A DNA stretch of 64,000 nucleotides from Mesorhizobium sp. L-8-3 (GCF_016756615.1 NZ_AP023262.1:5333501-5397500); one strand, 5' to 3'; positions 1 to 8,360 are shown, counted from the first letter of the stretch. A program made the numbers and translations. Notes: generated from the sequence alone by a model not told the origin.

Positions 1-1184
1 CCCGGGCGGCGTTGATGACGGGCCGCTACCCGTTCCGCTACGGCATGCAGACCGCCGTCATTCCCCAAGGGGGTACCTACGGCCTGGCGCTCGACGACTA
101 CCTCTTGCCGGAAATGCTGAAGGAGGTAGGCTATGTCACCGCCGCGAGCGGCAAGTGGCACCTCGGTCACGCCAAGGCGGCGTTCTGGCCACGCCAGCGC
201 GGATTCGATTCATTCTATGGCGCACTGCTTGGCGAGATCGATCACTTCACGCATAAGTCGGCAAACGGTAATGCGGATTGGTACCGGAACAACGACGCCA
301 TGGAGGAGGAAGGATTCGACAACGTCCTCTTCGCCAGCGAAGCCGTGCGAGTGATCAACGAGCACGATCAGTCGAAGCCTTTGTTCCTGTATCTGGCCTT
401 CACGTCGCCGCATACGCCTTTCCAGGCGCCGAAGGAATATCTTGAACGCAACAGCCACATTGCCGACGAGAGCCGGCGAAACTATGCAGCGATGATCTCG
501 GTGATGGACGATGGCATCGGCAGAGTCGTCGAAGCTCTCGAAATGCGCGGCATGCGCGAGAATACGCTCATTGTCTTTCACAGCGACAACGGCGGCGTGG
601 TCAATGCTTTCTTTGCGGGGGAAAGCGATGTCGAGGGCAAGCTTCCGGCCGACAACGGTCCTTACCGGGAGGGAAAGGGGACGACCTATGAAGGAGGTAC
701 GCGCGTCGTTGGCCTGGTCAACTGGCCGGGAAAGATCGAGCCTGGCACTGCCGGCGGAATGATGCATGTCGTTGACATGTACCCGACCGTGGCGGGTCTG
801 GCCGGCGCTGAGCTCGGCAAGAACAAGCCGCTGGACGGGATGGACATGTGGCCGATGCTTGGCGAAGGAAAGCCATCGCCACGCACCGAGATCGTCTACA
901 ACATCGAACCGATGACGGCCGCCGTGCGCCAGGGCGATTGGAAGCTTGTGTGGAAGACGACGTTGCCGCCGAAAGTCGAACTCTTCGATCTTTCGAAGGA
1001 TATGTCCGAGACCACGAACCTTGCCGATCAGAACCCCGAAATGGTGCAGAAACTGCAGGCGCGGGTCATCGAGCTCGCCTCACAGATGTCTCCTCCTCTC
1101 ATCCTGCAGGACGCCGTGCGAATGCTCTTGCACTCGGACACCGTATTGCCCGACGCTGCCGAAATGTTCAATGTCGGGGATTGA
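1..1184 (+). CDS. Sulfatase (arylsulfatase family), 3' part only
   Basis: The frame is open from the window edge and reads R-A-A-L-M-T-G-R, the tail of the sulfatase signature C/S-x-P-x-R-A-A-L-x-T-G-R. The residue that becomes formylglycine therefore lies a few codons outside the window, and the TTG/ATG near base 12 is not the true start. Downstream motifs fit the alkaline-phosphatase-like sulfatase fold: SGKWHLGH near bases 145-170 and HSDNGG near 580-600, where metal and sulfate ligands sit. The family hydrolyses sulfate esters, often in the periplasm. The substrate cannot be told from this fragment, nor whether the enzyme is of the Cys or Ser type. Confidence 0.9.
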   Translation, partial: RAALMTGRYPFRYGMQTAVIPQGGTYGLALDDYLLPEMLKEVGYVTAASGKWHLGHAKAAFWPRQRGFDSFYGALLGEIDHFTHKSANGNADWYRNNDAMEEEGFDNVLFASEAVRVINEHDQSKPLFLYLAFTSPHTPFQAPKEYLERNSHIADESRRNYAAMISVMDDGIGRVVEALEMRGMRENTLIVFHSDNGGVVNAFFAGESDVEGKLPADNGPYREGKGTTYEGGTRVVGLVNWPGKIEPGTAGGMMHVVDMYPTVAGLAGAELGKNKPLDGMDMWPMLGEGKPSPRTEIVYNIEPMTAAVRQGDWKLVWKTTLPPKVELFDLSKDMSETTNLADQNPEMVQKLQARVIELASQMSPPLILQDAVRMLLHSDTVLPDAAEMFNVGD

Positions 1185-1375
1185 GTGATTTGGCGGTTCA
1201 CTCTGAGGACGAGCGGCCTGGCGGGGCCGTTCGTTCCCTGGTGGCCATGCCGTCGGCGGCCAGATCAAAAGAACGCCGCGATCGTGAACCGGGCGGACGC
1301 AACCCTGCCGACAGTGAAACTCTGCGTCAGAAATTCAGCAGTCCGGGAGGCGAAGTCAATCGAAAGATCGTTCGG

Positions 1376-2206
1376 TCAGCAAGAATTGATTGCGGATGGA
1401 CGGTGACAGGCGTCGGCGCGCAAGGCGCGCCGGAGTTCCAGCGGGGTGCTGCCGGTGAGGCGCCGGCTCTCGCGCACCAGATGCGCCTGGTCCGAATAGC
1501 CGGCCTCCGCGGCCAGCATTGCCGTCGATACGCCCTCGGTGCCTGCCAGGCGCAGAAAGCGCTGATGGCGCAGAATGCGATCGAGCGTCTTCGGGCCGTA
1601 GCCGAAACTCTCGTCGAACCGGCGGCGCAGCGTTCTTTCACTCATGCCGAGGGCGCGGCCGAGCCAGGGAACGAGCGGGATGCCGGATGGAGGCCCTTCG
1701 GCGACCAGTGTGTAGGCCGCGCGCATCGCAGCATCGGCGGCAGCGCACTCCGGTCCGAACCGGGCAAGGACAGCTTCAATCGCGCCGACAATCCCTTCAG
1801 CCTCCAGGTGATCGCGAACGGCAGCCGCCATATTCCGAGCCTTCATTCCCCAGATGTCCTCCAGCGCCACCCGCCGGTCGCGAAATTCTTCCGCGGAAGC
1901 CCCGAGCCACGCCGTGGCCACGGCAGGCCGGAACCGGAAGCCGACGACCGTCGCGCCGGCCGCCACGATCTCCTGCTGGACAAAACTGTCGGGGCCCGCG
2001 ATCCGGAATTTCCCGTCGAGCCATTGCAGGTCGATCGTGGCATCGGGAACGATGACCACCTGCCGCACCGGCGCCAGCGGCATCCGGTGGGTCCAGACAC
2101 AGGCAAAGCTGTCGCGCAGCGACCGCGGGGCCGGACGCTCAAGGTATTCACCCGTGACCTGTGCGAGCGGCCCGGCGTCTTGTCCCTTTCCCGTATGCTC
2201 AAACAT
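1376..2206 (-). CDS. AraC-family transcriptional regulator
   Basis: 276 residues from the ATG at 2206. Longer upstream starts exist in the same frame, but the added N-terminal sequence does not look protein-like. The C-terminal third carries the double helix-turn-helix of AraC proteins: a stretch with MSERTLRRRF (first helix pair) followed by the second HTH around AAEAGYSDQAHLVRESRRLTG. The N-terminal domain, with VWTHRMP and IVPDATIDLQW, resembles the sensing domain common in regulators of this architecture. The gene is divergent from a VOC-family gene across about 210 bp, so it probably controls that gene and itself. The ligand is unknown. Confidence 0.88.
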   Translation of the reverse strand: MFEHTGKGQDAGPLAQVTGEYLERPAPRSLRDSFACVWTHRMPLAPVRQVVIVPDATIDLQWLDGKFRIAGPDSFVQQEIVAAGATVVGFRFRPAVATAWLGASAEEFRDRRVALEDIWGMKARNMAAAVRDHLEAEGIVGAIEAVLARFGPECAAADAAMRAAYTLVAEGPPSGIPLVPWLGRALGMSERTLRRRFDESFGYGPKTLDRILRHQRFLRLAGTEGVSTAMLAAEAGYSDQAHLVRESRRLTGSTPLELRRALRADACHRPSAINSC

Positions 2207-2418
2207 CGGAATTTTCCCGAGGCCGTTGCCGCTGCGGGCTCGGTGCTCTGGCAAGCCACACACAGGATACCGCGGGGGGCCGAGACGAGCCCATTCGAAA
2301 ACGCGTGCCGTGGCCGATTTGTTCAAGGAACCACGGCCGAAAGTTGCAAGATGGGTCAGAGCGCGGCAGGGGCACATGCCCCTTTCCATCGCGACGAACA
2401 GCCGAGAAGGAAACGATC

Positions 2419-2841
2419 ATGAGACCAAGGATCACCGTCATCACCATAGGGGTCGACGATCTCGAGACATCCGTCCGGTTCTACCGCGACGGCCTCGGCC
2501 TTGCCACGGAAGGCATTATCGGTACCGAATTCGAGCATGGCGCGGTCGCGTTCTTCGACCTCCAGCATGGGCTGAGGCTCGCGCTCTTTGGTCGCGAGGA
2601 CATCGCCCGCGACGCCGGTATCGCGGCGACCGCGCGCAGCGCGACGGAGTTCACCCTCGGTCACAACGTGGCCAGCGAGCAGGACGTCGACGCCGTGATG
2701 CGCCAGGCGATCGATGCCGGAGCGCGTCTGGTCAAGCCGGCGCAGAAGACGTTCTGGGGCGGTTACGCCGGCTATTTCCAGGACCCGGACGATCATCTTT
2801 GGGAAGTCGTCTTCAATCCGGCACTGATCCCGGACGATTGA
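2419..2841 (+). CDS. VOC-family (glyoxalase/dioxygenase superfamily) protein
   Basis: 140 residues. The start at 2419 is chosen because an AGGA Shine-Dalgarno lies 7 bases upstream. Two beta-alpha-beta-beta-beta modules are recognisable: the first begins ITVITIGVDDLETSVRFY and the second ends GYFQDPDDHLWEVVFNP, the usual closing motif of the vicinal-oxygen-chelate fold, whose final Glu is normally a metal ligand. Family members include glyoxalases, dioxygenases and antibiotic-binding proteins, so the activity cannot be fixed. The divergent AraC gene (1376-2206) is the likely regulator. Confidence 0.85.
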   Translation: MRPRITVITIGVDDLETSVRFYRDGLGLATEGIIGTEFEHGAVAFFDLQHGLRLALFGREDIARDAGIAATARSATEFTLGHNVASEQDVDAVMRQAIDAGARLVKPAQKTFWGGYAGYFQDPDDHLWEVVFNPALIPDD

Positions 2842-2945
2842 GAAGTGAGCGCAAGAGCCGCGTTCCGCGGGACGGCCACGGAAACGCAGCAACTCGCGGC
2901 TGCGGCAACTTCGCTTGTGACCGCAAAAGCCATGGCCTGAATCAT

Positions 2946-2974
2946 CGAAAAAGGCCGCCCTCGCGGACGGCCTT
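2946..2974 (-). terminator. Rho-independent terminator of tig
   Basis: On the minus strand a 10-bp stem (one T-G wobble) closes a GCGA tetraloop and is followed directly by five T residues. It lies 27 bases beyond the tig stop codon. Confidence 0.9.
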
Positions 2975-3000
2975 CTCCGTTGCGTTGTCGCTGGCCCGCC

Positions 3001-4500
3001 TTACTCGGCCGCGTCATCCTTCGCGGCGGCCTTCTTCTTCGGGGCCGCCTTCTTCTTCGGCTCTGCCGCTTCCGTTGCCTCGGCGCCTTCGGCCTTCTCG
3101 GCCTTGTCCGCCTTCTTGGAGGCGGCCTTCTTGGCCGGCTTCTTCTTGGTCTCGGTCTCGTCCTCGTCGTCGGCCAGCAGTTCTTCCTTGCTCACCTTCT
3201 GATCCGTGACCGAGATCTGCGTGAGCAGGTGATCGACCACCTTCTCTTCGAACAGAGGGGCGCGCAGATTGGTGAGCGCCGCGGGGTTGCTGCGATAGAA
3301 CTCGAAGATGCCCTGCTGCTGGTCGGCCGGATAGCGGCGCACGAATTCGAACAGCGCGCGCTGCATCTCCTCGTCGGTGATCTGGACACCCGCCTTCTCG
3401 CCGATCTCAGCGAGGACCAGGCCAAGGCGGACACGACGTTCGGCAAGGCGGCGATACTCGTCGCGCGCCTCGTCTTCAGTCGTCTCCTCGTCCTCGAAGC
3501 TGCGGCCGGCACCCTTGAGGTCGCTGGTCACCTGGTTCCAGATGTTGTTGAACTCGGCCTCGACAAGCTTGGACGGAGCCTCGAACTTGTAGCTCTCATC
3601 GAGTTGGTCAAGCAGTTCGCGCTTCACCTTCTGGCGGGTCAGCGTACCGAACTGGCTCTCGATCTGACCCTTCACGATCTCGCGCAGGCGGTCGATCGAC
3701 TCCAGGCCGAGATTCTGGGCGGTCTCGTCATTGACCTCCAGTTCGCCCGGCTTGGCCACTTCCTTGACGGTGACGTCGAAGGTGGCTTCCTTGCCGGCGA
3801 GATGCGCCGCCGTGTAGTCCTCCGGGAAAGTGACCGTGACGGTCTTCTCGTCGCCGGCCTTCACGCCGACAAGCTGCTCCTCGAAGCCTGGGATGAACTG
3901 CTTGGAGCCCAGAACCAGGAACTGGTCGGAACCGGCGCCGCCGTCGAAGGCGACACCGTCGAGCTTGCCGAGGAAATCGATCGTCAGCCTGTCGCCCTCG
4001 GCGGCCTTGCCTTCCTTGGGCTCATAGGAGCGCGCCGATTCGGCGATCTTCTTCACCTGCTCCTCGATTTCTTCCGAGGGCACGTCGTAGACCTGGCGGG
4101 TGACTTTGATGCCGCTATAGTCCTTGATCTCGATTGCCGGGATGACCTCATAGGCCAGCTCGAACTCGAAATCGGCGTTGCCAGCCAGGATCTTCTCAGC
4201 TTCCTTCTCGTCCTCGGTCATCTTGACCTCGGGCTGCATGGCCGCCTTCTCGCCGCGGTCAGAGAGGATGTCGCGGGCAGAATTGCTGAGGATCTCGTTC
4301 ACGACCTCGGCCATGAAGGACTTGCCGTACATCTTGCGCAGATGCTGGACGGGCACCTTGCCAGGACGGAAACCGTTGATGCGGACCTTGTCCTTGGCGT
4401 CGGAAAGCCGCTTCATCAGCTTGGCTTCCATGTCGCTGGCCGGTACAACGACTTTGATTTCGCGCTTCAGACCGGAATTGAGCGTTTCGGTTACCTGCAT
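3001..4500 (-). CDS. tig: Trigger factor, ribosome-associated chaperone and PPIase
   Basis: 499 residues. It binds nascent chains at the ribosomal exit tunnel and catalyses prolyl isomerisation. The start MQVTETLNSGLKREI and the ribosome-docking signature GFRPGKVP (about residues 43-50) are diagnostic. An FKBP-like domain follows with FDGGAGSDQFLVLGS and IPGFEEQL. The C-terminal chaperone arms follow, and then a Lys/Ala/Glu-rich tail of about 60 residues that is common in rhizobial trigger factors. Of two adjacent ATG codons (4503 and 4500), the second fits both the family start and the AAGG ribosome-binding site (7-base spacing). The gene stands alone with its own terminator. Confidence 0.98.
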   Translation of the reverse strand: MQVTETLNSGLKREIKVVVPASDMEAKLMKRLSDAKDKVRINGFRPGKVPVQHLRKMYGKSFMAEVVNEILSNSARDILSDRGEKAAMQPEVKMTEDEKEAEKILAGNADFEFELAYEVIPAIEIKDYSGIKVTRQVYDVPSEEIEEQVKKIAESARSYEPKEGKAAEGDRLTIDFLGKLDGVAFDGGAGSDQFLVLGSKQFIPGFEEQLVGVKAGDEKTVTVTFPEDYTAAHLAGKEATFDVTVKEVAKPGELEVNDETAQNLGLESIDRLREIVKGQIESQFGTLTRQKVKRELLDQLDESYKFEAPSKLVEAEFNNIWNQVTSDLKGAGRSFEDEETTEDEARDEYRRLAERRVRLGLVLAEIGEKAGVQITDEEMQRALFEFVRRYPADQQQGIFEFYRSNPAALTNLRAPLFEEKVVDHLLTQISVTDQKVSKEELLADDEDETETKKKPAKKAASKKADKAEKAEGAEATEAAEPKKKAAPKKKAAAKDDAAE

Positions 4501-4503
4501 CAT

Positions 4504-4845
4504 TCAACCTTTGTGTTCACGAATACCCTGGAAGGGGCCTCGCCTGTGGTGAGCCTGCCGGATTTTCGTGCCGGGAGTGCCGTTGTGTGAGGGATTTCGG
4601 AAGCGCCTCCCGCTGCCGCAGCGGATTACGCCTTCTTCATGAAACTCGTCGCCGGAAGACGGTAAGTGCCTGTTTTTCCTTTTACTTACCAGATTCTGGT
4701 CGAGCGGAACGCCGGTCCCGTCACATTTGCCACGCCTTTTGTCACACACGGGCCGGATTTTCAACTATCTTCACGCCTGCCGCGACATCGCTTTCGGCCC
4801 GGAGATTGACAGAATGATGACCGCGTGGGATTTGGCGGTCGCGTT
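4504..4845. other. Intergenic region between tig and tRNA-Leu
   Basis: About 340 bases between two divergent transcription units. The tig ribosome-binding site lies at its left edge, and the promoters of both units must lie here. I see no convincing gene, and no -35/-10 pair strong enough to annotate. Confidence 0.5.
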
Positions 4846-4930
4846 GCGGATGTGGCGGAATTGGTAGACGCCCCGGATTTAGGTTCCGGTGCCGAAAGGC
4901 GTGGGGGTTCGAGTCCCTTCATCCGCACCA
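4846..4930 (+). tRNA. tRNA-Leu (anticodon UAG), CCA encoded
   Basis: 85 bases. The acceptor stem GCGGATG pairs with CATCCGC, followed by discriminator A and an encoded CCA. The anticodon loop TTTAGGT gives UAG. A long variable arm typical of class II (leucine) tRNAs is present, and the T loop reads TTCGAGT. Confidence 0.97.
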
Positions 4931-5149
4931 TTTTCTTGATCTCACGCCAGTTCGCTTCGCTCACGGCTCCGATGGGGCGGCCTGGCCGGCCGACGGGCGG
5001 TCGCCCTTGCGAACCCTTCGGGTTCGACCCCTCTGCCAAAGGCGCACCATTTCTTGATCTCACGCCAGTTCGCTTCGCTCACGGCTCCGATGGGGCGGCC
5101 TGGCCGGCCGACGGGCGGTCGCCCTTGCGAACCCTCCGGGTTCGCCCCT
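4925..5149 (+). repeat. Two-copy imperfect tandem repeat starting at the tRNA-Leu 3' end
   Basis: Copy 1 (4925-5043) starts with the GCACCA end of tRNA-Leu. Copy 2 (5044-5149) starts with an identical GCACCA and then repeats about 100 bases almost exactly, with an offset of 118-119 bases. Each copy contains a GC-rich hairpin: GCGAACCC-TTCG-GGTTCG in copy 1 and its near-twin with a 3-base loop in copy 2. The tandem arrangement accounts for most of the interval 4931-5197; no gene is apparent in it. Confidence 0.85.
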
Positions 5150-5197
5150 GGATAGTCTCCCTGTAGACGACAAAGTGCGACCTGAGCGGAAGTTCGC

Positions 5198-5812
5198 TCA
5201 CGACACTGCCCGCGGACGACCAGGCGACGATAGCGAGTCAATTGTCAGCCAAGGCCGTCGCCTTAGGAAGTCTTCTGCCTTTTTGCGGAAGAGGTCAGGC
5301 CGCGCGTTCTTGGGATTGATTTCCAAGACACCGTTCCACGCCGCCTGCACTCCGTTCGGCGCGTAGAGTTCGCCTGTACTGACATCGATTCCCACGCAGG
5401 TACCGGAAATGAGGAAATGATCGATGCCATCCTTCGAGGACCGCAACTGCGGATAGCTGCCACCAAACCGCTTTTCGTACCACAGATGGACCCGAGCTTG
5501 GTTCTTGACTTCAATCGAGACTTGGAGATCGCTGAGAAGCGCTTTGGCCTGCTGAATCACTTCATCCTCGGCGTCCCACGACAGATCGCTGTTGTCGAAG
5601 TAGAAGATGTCGTAGTCCTTGATGTCGGCCTGTGCCGGGCGGCTGGATCGCAGGTTCCAAACAGTCTGGAAAAGACAACCCGCCGTCAGGAAGCATTGCG
5701 GCAACCCGAGACATCGCAAACGCTACATGATCACGACGTTCGCGGGATTTTGCATCGTCGCATCAACGAAACTCTCGTCCGAGATCGGCATAGCTTTGGC
5801 TCGCTCCTGCAT
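5198..5812 (-). pseudogene. Nucleotidyltransferase-fold protein (DUF925-like) interrupted by an amber stop
   Basis: Two collinear segments of one reading frame are separated by a single TAG at about 5726-5728. The upstream part ends with NPANVVIM and the downstream part continues RLRCLGLPQCFLTAGCLFQTVWN. It then has DYDIFYFDNSDLS, with acidic residues in the position of a nucleotidyltransferase metal site, and NQARVHLWY. This order matches the PF06042-type nucleotidyltransferase family, about 190-200 residues long, without insertion or deletion. A single-base change such as CAG or GAG to TAG would explain it. The upstream start is uncertain (ATG at 5812 or 5791). Amber read-through or a sequencing error are alternatives. 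The family's substrate is unknown. Confidence 0.72.
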
Positions 5813-6067
5813 ATTTAAGACGATATCCGCGTGTCGCTCGCCTGGGACCTTCCGGAAGGAGCCGCTCGAGTGATCGCAAAGCAGGCTGGCTGCAGGGCCT
5901 GGCCGAGCGTACCCGTCAAGGAAGGCGGCCATGCGCCACTTCTTCGCACTGGTCCACAAGGAAGCGGAAAGCGCCTACGGCTTTCAGCTTCCCGATCTCC
6001 CCAACGTTTTCCGCCGCCGACGAGCAAAATCGAAGCATGACCTACTCCGATTGATGCTTCGTCGTCT

Positions 6068-6652
6068 TCAGTACAACGGCTCCTCGAAAAGCGTCTTGTC
6101 GCCGTCCATCAGGGCCTTGATCTGGGCCGTGCCATCCCGGCCGATCGCCACGCGCATCGCGAAGGGCCGCTCACGCATGTCGTTCTCGATCGCCCGCCCC
6201 TCGCCTTCGGGAAGATAGAACCGGTCGATGCCGTAGTCGGGATCGACGAACGCGGCCTGATCCAGGGACCAGCCGGCCGCAACATCGCCCCTGATATCGG
6301 CATCGCCCGGCCCGGGCGGCGTCGCGGGCGGCGCACCGAAACTGGCCGAGGCCGCCTCCCAGAAACCGTCCGTCCCCTTCTTCAGCCGCACGAAGAGCGG
6401 CCCGGCTTCGGTCGTGGAGGCACCGGGCGGAATGTTGGTTATGATCGCCGCCGGGATGCGGTCGATGTCGTAGCGCAGGGAGACGTAGTCGCCGCGCAAG
6501 AGATCGCGCGGGTCGACCGGCTGGATCCTGAGAAGCACTTCCGTCCCGGCCCGCAGCAGGCCGGCGCGGCTGGTGATGATCCAGCCCAGGAAGCCGATCT
6601 GCAGGAGCGACAGAACGATCGCCGAAATGAGCAGTCTCTTCGCCGTCATCAC
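6068..6652 (-). CDS. GDYXXLXY-motif membrane-anchored protein
   Basis: 194 residues. An N-terminal membrane segment (about residues 5-28) is followed by a soluble domain with LLRIQPVDPRDLLRGDYVSLRYDI. The GDYVSLRY part is the motif that names the GDYXXLXY family (Pfam PF14345). Function is not established for the family. The start overlaps the end of the upstream DUF2157 gene by four bases (ATGA), so the two are translationally coupled. This pairing with a DUF2157 protein is common, which suggests a shared envelope role (inference). Confidence 0.85.
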   Translation of the reverse strand: MMTAKRLLISAIVLSLLQIGFLGWIITSRAGLLRAGTEVLLRIQPVDPRDLLRGDYVSLRYDIDRIPAAIITNIPPGASTTEAGPLFVRLKKGTDGFWEAASASFGAPPATPPGPGDADIRGDVAAGWSLDQAAFVDPDYGIDRFYLPEGEGRAIENDMRERPFAMRVAIGRDGTAQIKALMDGDKTLFEEPLY

Positions 6653-7755
6653 ACGGCAACTCCCTGCGGGGCGGCGTTCATGCGTCTTTCGACGCGGATA
6701 ATGACGAGGGCGAGCAGCGCCAGGATGACGCCTGCAGCCAGGAGGAAGCCCGCAGTGCCCAGCATCGTGCCGAGCATGGCTGCGTAGACGAAGCAGAGTT
6801 CCAGGGCAAAGCCGAGATAGGCGATCCAGCGCAGGCCCCGGCTCTCCCGGCCCCCGAGCACCAGCGCGGCGACCGCACCCGCGAAGGTCACGGCAGCCGC
6901 CAGGACCAACGGCCCAAGATCATCGGCGATCTCGGCCTGCAGCATAGCCATGCCGACGAGGAAGCCGATCAGGCCATGCACCGGCAGGCGGCCGTCGATG
7001 CGGGCCACGCTTTCGGTCGAAACGGGCAGCCACACGGCCAGCGCGAAAAGCACGGCCGAGACGGCAGCCAGGGCAGCCGTTACCGGCACCATATCCTGCC
7101 GGACGGCGAGCAGCGCCACATAGCCGATAAGCGACAACAGGATCAGATGCCGCGCCGCCCTGCTCCGGGTCCAATAGGAGATCAGCCAGAGCGCGGCGGC
7201 AATGGCCAGGAACAGGTGCGGAATGGGGCTGTCGCGCCAGATCTCGAAACCGGTCAGGAACAGCCAGGCGGCTGCGAGCCCCGCGGCAGCGACGGTCAGT
7301 GGCCCCGATCGAAGCGCCGCAGCAGCCAATCCTGTGCCCAGGCACCAGGTGAGCACGGCCTGCGCTTCGTCGCCAGCGAGGTGGTACATCTGGCCGATGA
7401 GCGCAATCGAGCCGCCGAAGGCCGCGGCGCCGACGAGCCAGAGCGCCTCGCCGAACGCCTCGTGCTGCCGCAGCTTCAGAAACGCGCCGCCGACATAACC
7501 CGCCAGGATCAGCGCGAACAGCAGCCCGACACGCACCAGCCGCGGGATCCCTTCCCAGTTCGCGGCCACGACCAGCAGGATCGCCGCTCCGAACAGGATG
7601 GCCGCAAGGATCGCCAGGATCGATCCGAAGCTGAGGGAGCGCCGTTCGTTCGCCTCCACGTCGCGGGAGAGCGCATCCGCGGTCGCAACACCGATCAGGC
7701 CCTGCTCGACCCAGCGCGCTATGTCCTTCTTCACCCGAGCCGAATAGGTCGCCAT
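6649..7755 (-). CDS. DUF2157 multi-pass membrane protein
   Basis: 368 residues. A cytoplasmic N-terminus of about 40 residues (KKDIARWVEQGLIGVATADAL) precedes roughly ten hydrophobic segments. The first, with FGSILAILAAILFGAAILLVVAANWE, carries the AANW signature seen in DUF2157 proteins. The C-terminal half resembles the DUF4401-type continuation and ends in a short basic tail. It is the first gene of a two-gene operon with the GDYXXLXY protein. No catalytic residues are evident, so a biochemical role cannot be assigned. Confidence 0.85.
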   Translation of the reverse strand: MATYSARVKKDIARWVEQGLIGVATADALSRDVEANERRSLSFGSILAILAAILFGAAILLVVAANWEGIPRLVRVGLLFALILAGYVGGAFLKLRQHEAFGEALWLVGAAAFGGSIALIGQMYHLAGDEAQAVLTWCLGTGLAAAALRSGPLTVAAAGLAAAWLFLTGFEIWRDSPIPHLFLAIAAALWLISYWTRSRAARHLILLSLIGYVALLAVRQDMVPVTAALAAVSAVLFALAVWLPVSTESVARIDGRLPVHGLIGFLVGMAMLQAEIADDLGPLVLAAAVTFAGAVAALVLGGRESRGLRWIAYLGFALELCFVYAAMLGTMLGTAGFLLAAGVILALLALVIIRVERRMNAAPQGVAV

Positions 7756-8095
7756 TGCGAGCTCTTCCGTCGTCGACCTCCGGGGGCTGGATCACCCCGG
7801 GAAGCTTGCGTCCAATGCAATGCCGAAGCACCGTCGGCACCCGATCGGGATGACCGAGACTCCGCGATCGCGACACTGCGGCCGACTCGCACCTTAGCAC
7901 GCAAGTGGTTGACGCCACGACACTTTCGATTCGCAGATAACCTCATGCGACAATTGCGTAAGTTTCGTGATGTTGCATTGCACAATCTGCATTGCTGCCA
8001 TGCAGCAACAGCACTTCAAAAGGCCAACGGCCGGGCCTATCTACGCCTCGTACACAGAGACGAACGTACGAAGCAAAGACGAAACGAGCACTACG
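7756..8095. other. Regulatory region upstream of the DUF1127 gene
   Basis: About 340 bases without a credible gene. It contains two direct TGCATTGC words (7973-7980 and 7988-7995) running into a perfect inverted repeat TTGCTGC-CAT-GCAGCAA at 7992-8008. This is the best candidate for a regulator-binding site of the DUF1127/sRNA unit. The promoter of the divergent DUF2157 operon must also lie here. Confidence 0.5.
7992..8008. promoter_or_regulatory. Perfect 7-bp inverted repeat upstream of the DUF1127 gene
   Basis: TTGCTGC-CAT-GCAGCAA, 88 bases before the DUF1127 start. It overlaps the second of two TGCATTGC direct repeats. LysR-type regulators of the VtlR/LsrB group control DUF1127 genes in Brucella and Agrobacterium; assigning this site to one of them is a guess. 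Confidence 0.4.
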
Positions 8096-8236
8096 ATGAA
8101 CCTGATCCGCAACTACCGTAACTGGCGCCGCTACCGGGAAACCGTTTCCGAGCTGAGCCGCCTGTCGAACCGCGAACTCACCGACCTCGGCATCAGCCGC
8201 AGCGACATCCCCTTCGTCGCGCGCAAGTCGATCTGA
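8096..8236 (+). CDS. DUF1127 (YjiS-like) small basic protein
   Basis: 46 residues: MNLIRNYRNWRRYRETVSEL, then a segment ending LTDLGISRSDIPFVARKSI. The arginine-rich start and the LxxLSxxELxDLGISRxDI pattern are typical of DUF1127. In Rhodobacter sphaeroides a DUF1127 protein (CcaF1) binds RNA and its mRNA is processed to yield the CcsR small RNAs. The sequence immediately downstream here has the same kind of hairpins, so this gene is probably the protein-coding head of a mixed mRNA/sRNA transcript. Confidence 0.9.
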   Translation: MNLIRNYRNWRRYRETVSELSRLSNRELTDLGISRSDIPFVARKSI

Positions 8237-8239
8237 CAG

Positions 8240-8360
8240 CGAGATTTCGTCAGGACCTTCCTCCTCCCAGGTCCTGGCGGATACGGCCAGCTTTCACCTC
8301 CTCCCGATTGCTGGCCGAACAAAACGACACCCGCCGGACCTCCTCCCCCGGCGGGTGTTG
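8240..8360 (+). ncRNA. Putative cuckoo/CcsR-type small RNA array: three CCUCCUCCC hairpins
   Basis: Three consecutive stem-loops follow the DUF1127 stop codon. Hairpin 1 (8251-8276) has an 8-bp perfect stem CAGGACCT/AGGTCCTG. Hairpin 2 (8285-8316) has a 7-bp perfect stem GGCCAGC/GCTGGCC. Hairpin 3 (8327-8358) has an 11-bp perfect stem ACACCCGCCGG/CCGGCGGGTGT. Every loop contains the exact 9-mer CCTCCTCCC (8260, 8297 and 8339). An anti-Shine-Dalgarno-like loop of this kind downstream of DUF1127 defines the CcsR/cuckoo RNA family known from Rhodobacter. Hairpin 3 probably also terminates transcription, although no long T run follows. The 5' ends of mature RNAs cannot be set from sequence. Confidence 0.82.

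Noticed and set aside
848..2422. A 524-codon plus-strand open frame across sulfatase 3' end and AraC gene
   Set aside because: It overlaps two well-supported genes in other frames and its translation has no recognisable domain.
2980..4590. A 536-codon open frame on the plus strand opposite tig
   Set aside because: Antisense to a certain trigger factor gene; Leu/Arg-rich shadow caused by the codon bias of tig.
5815..6040. Short plus-strand frames between the broken nucleotidyltransferase and the GDYXXLXY gene
   Set aside because: They are antisense to the leader of the pseudogene and show no homology.
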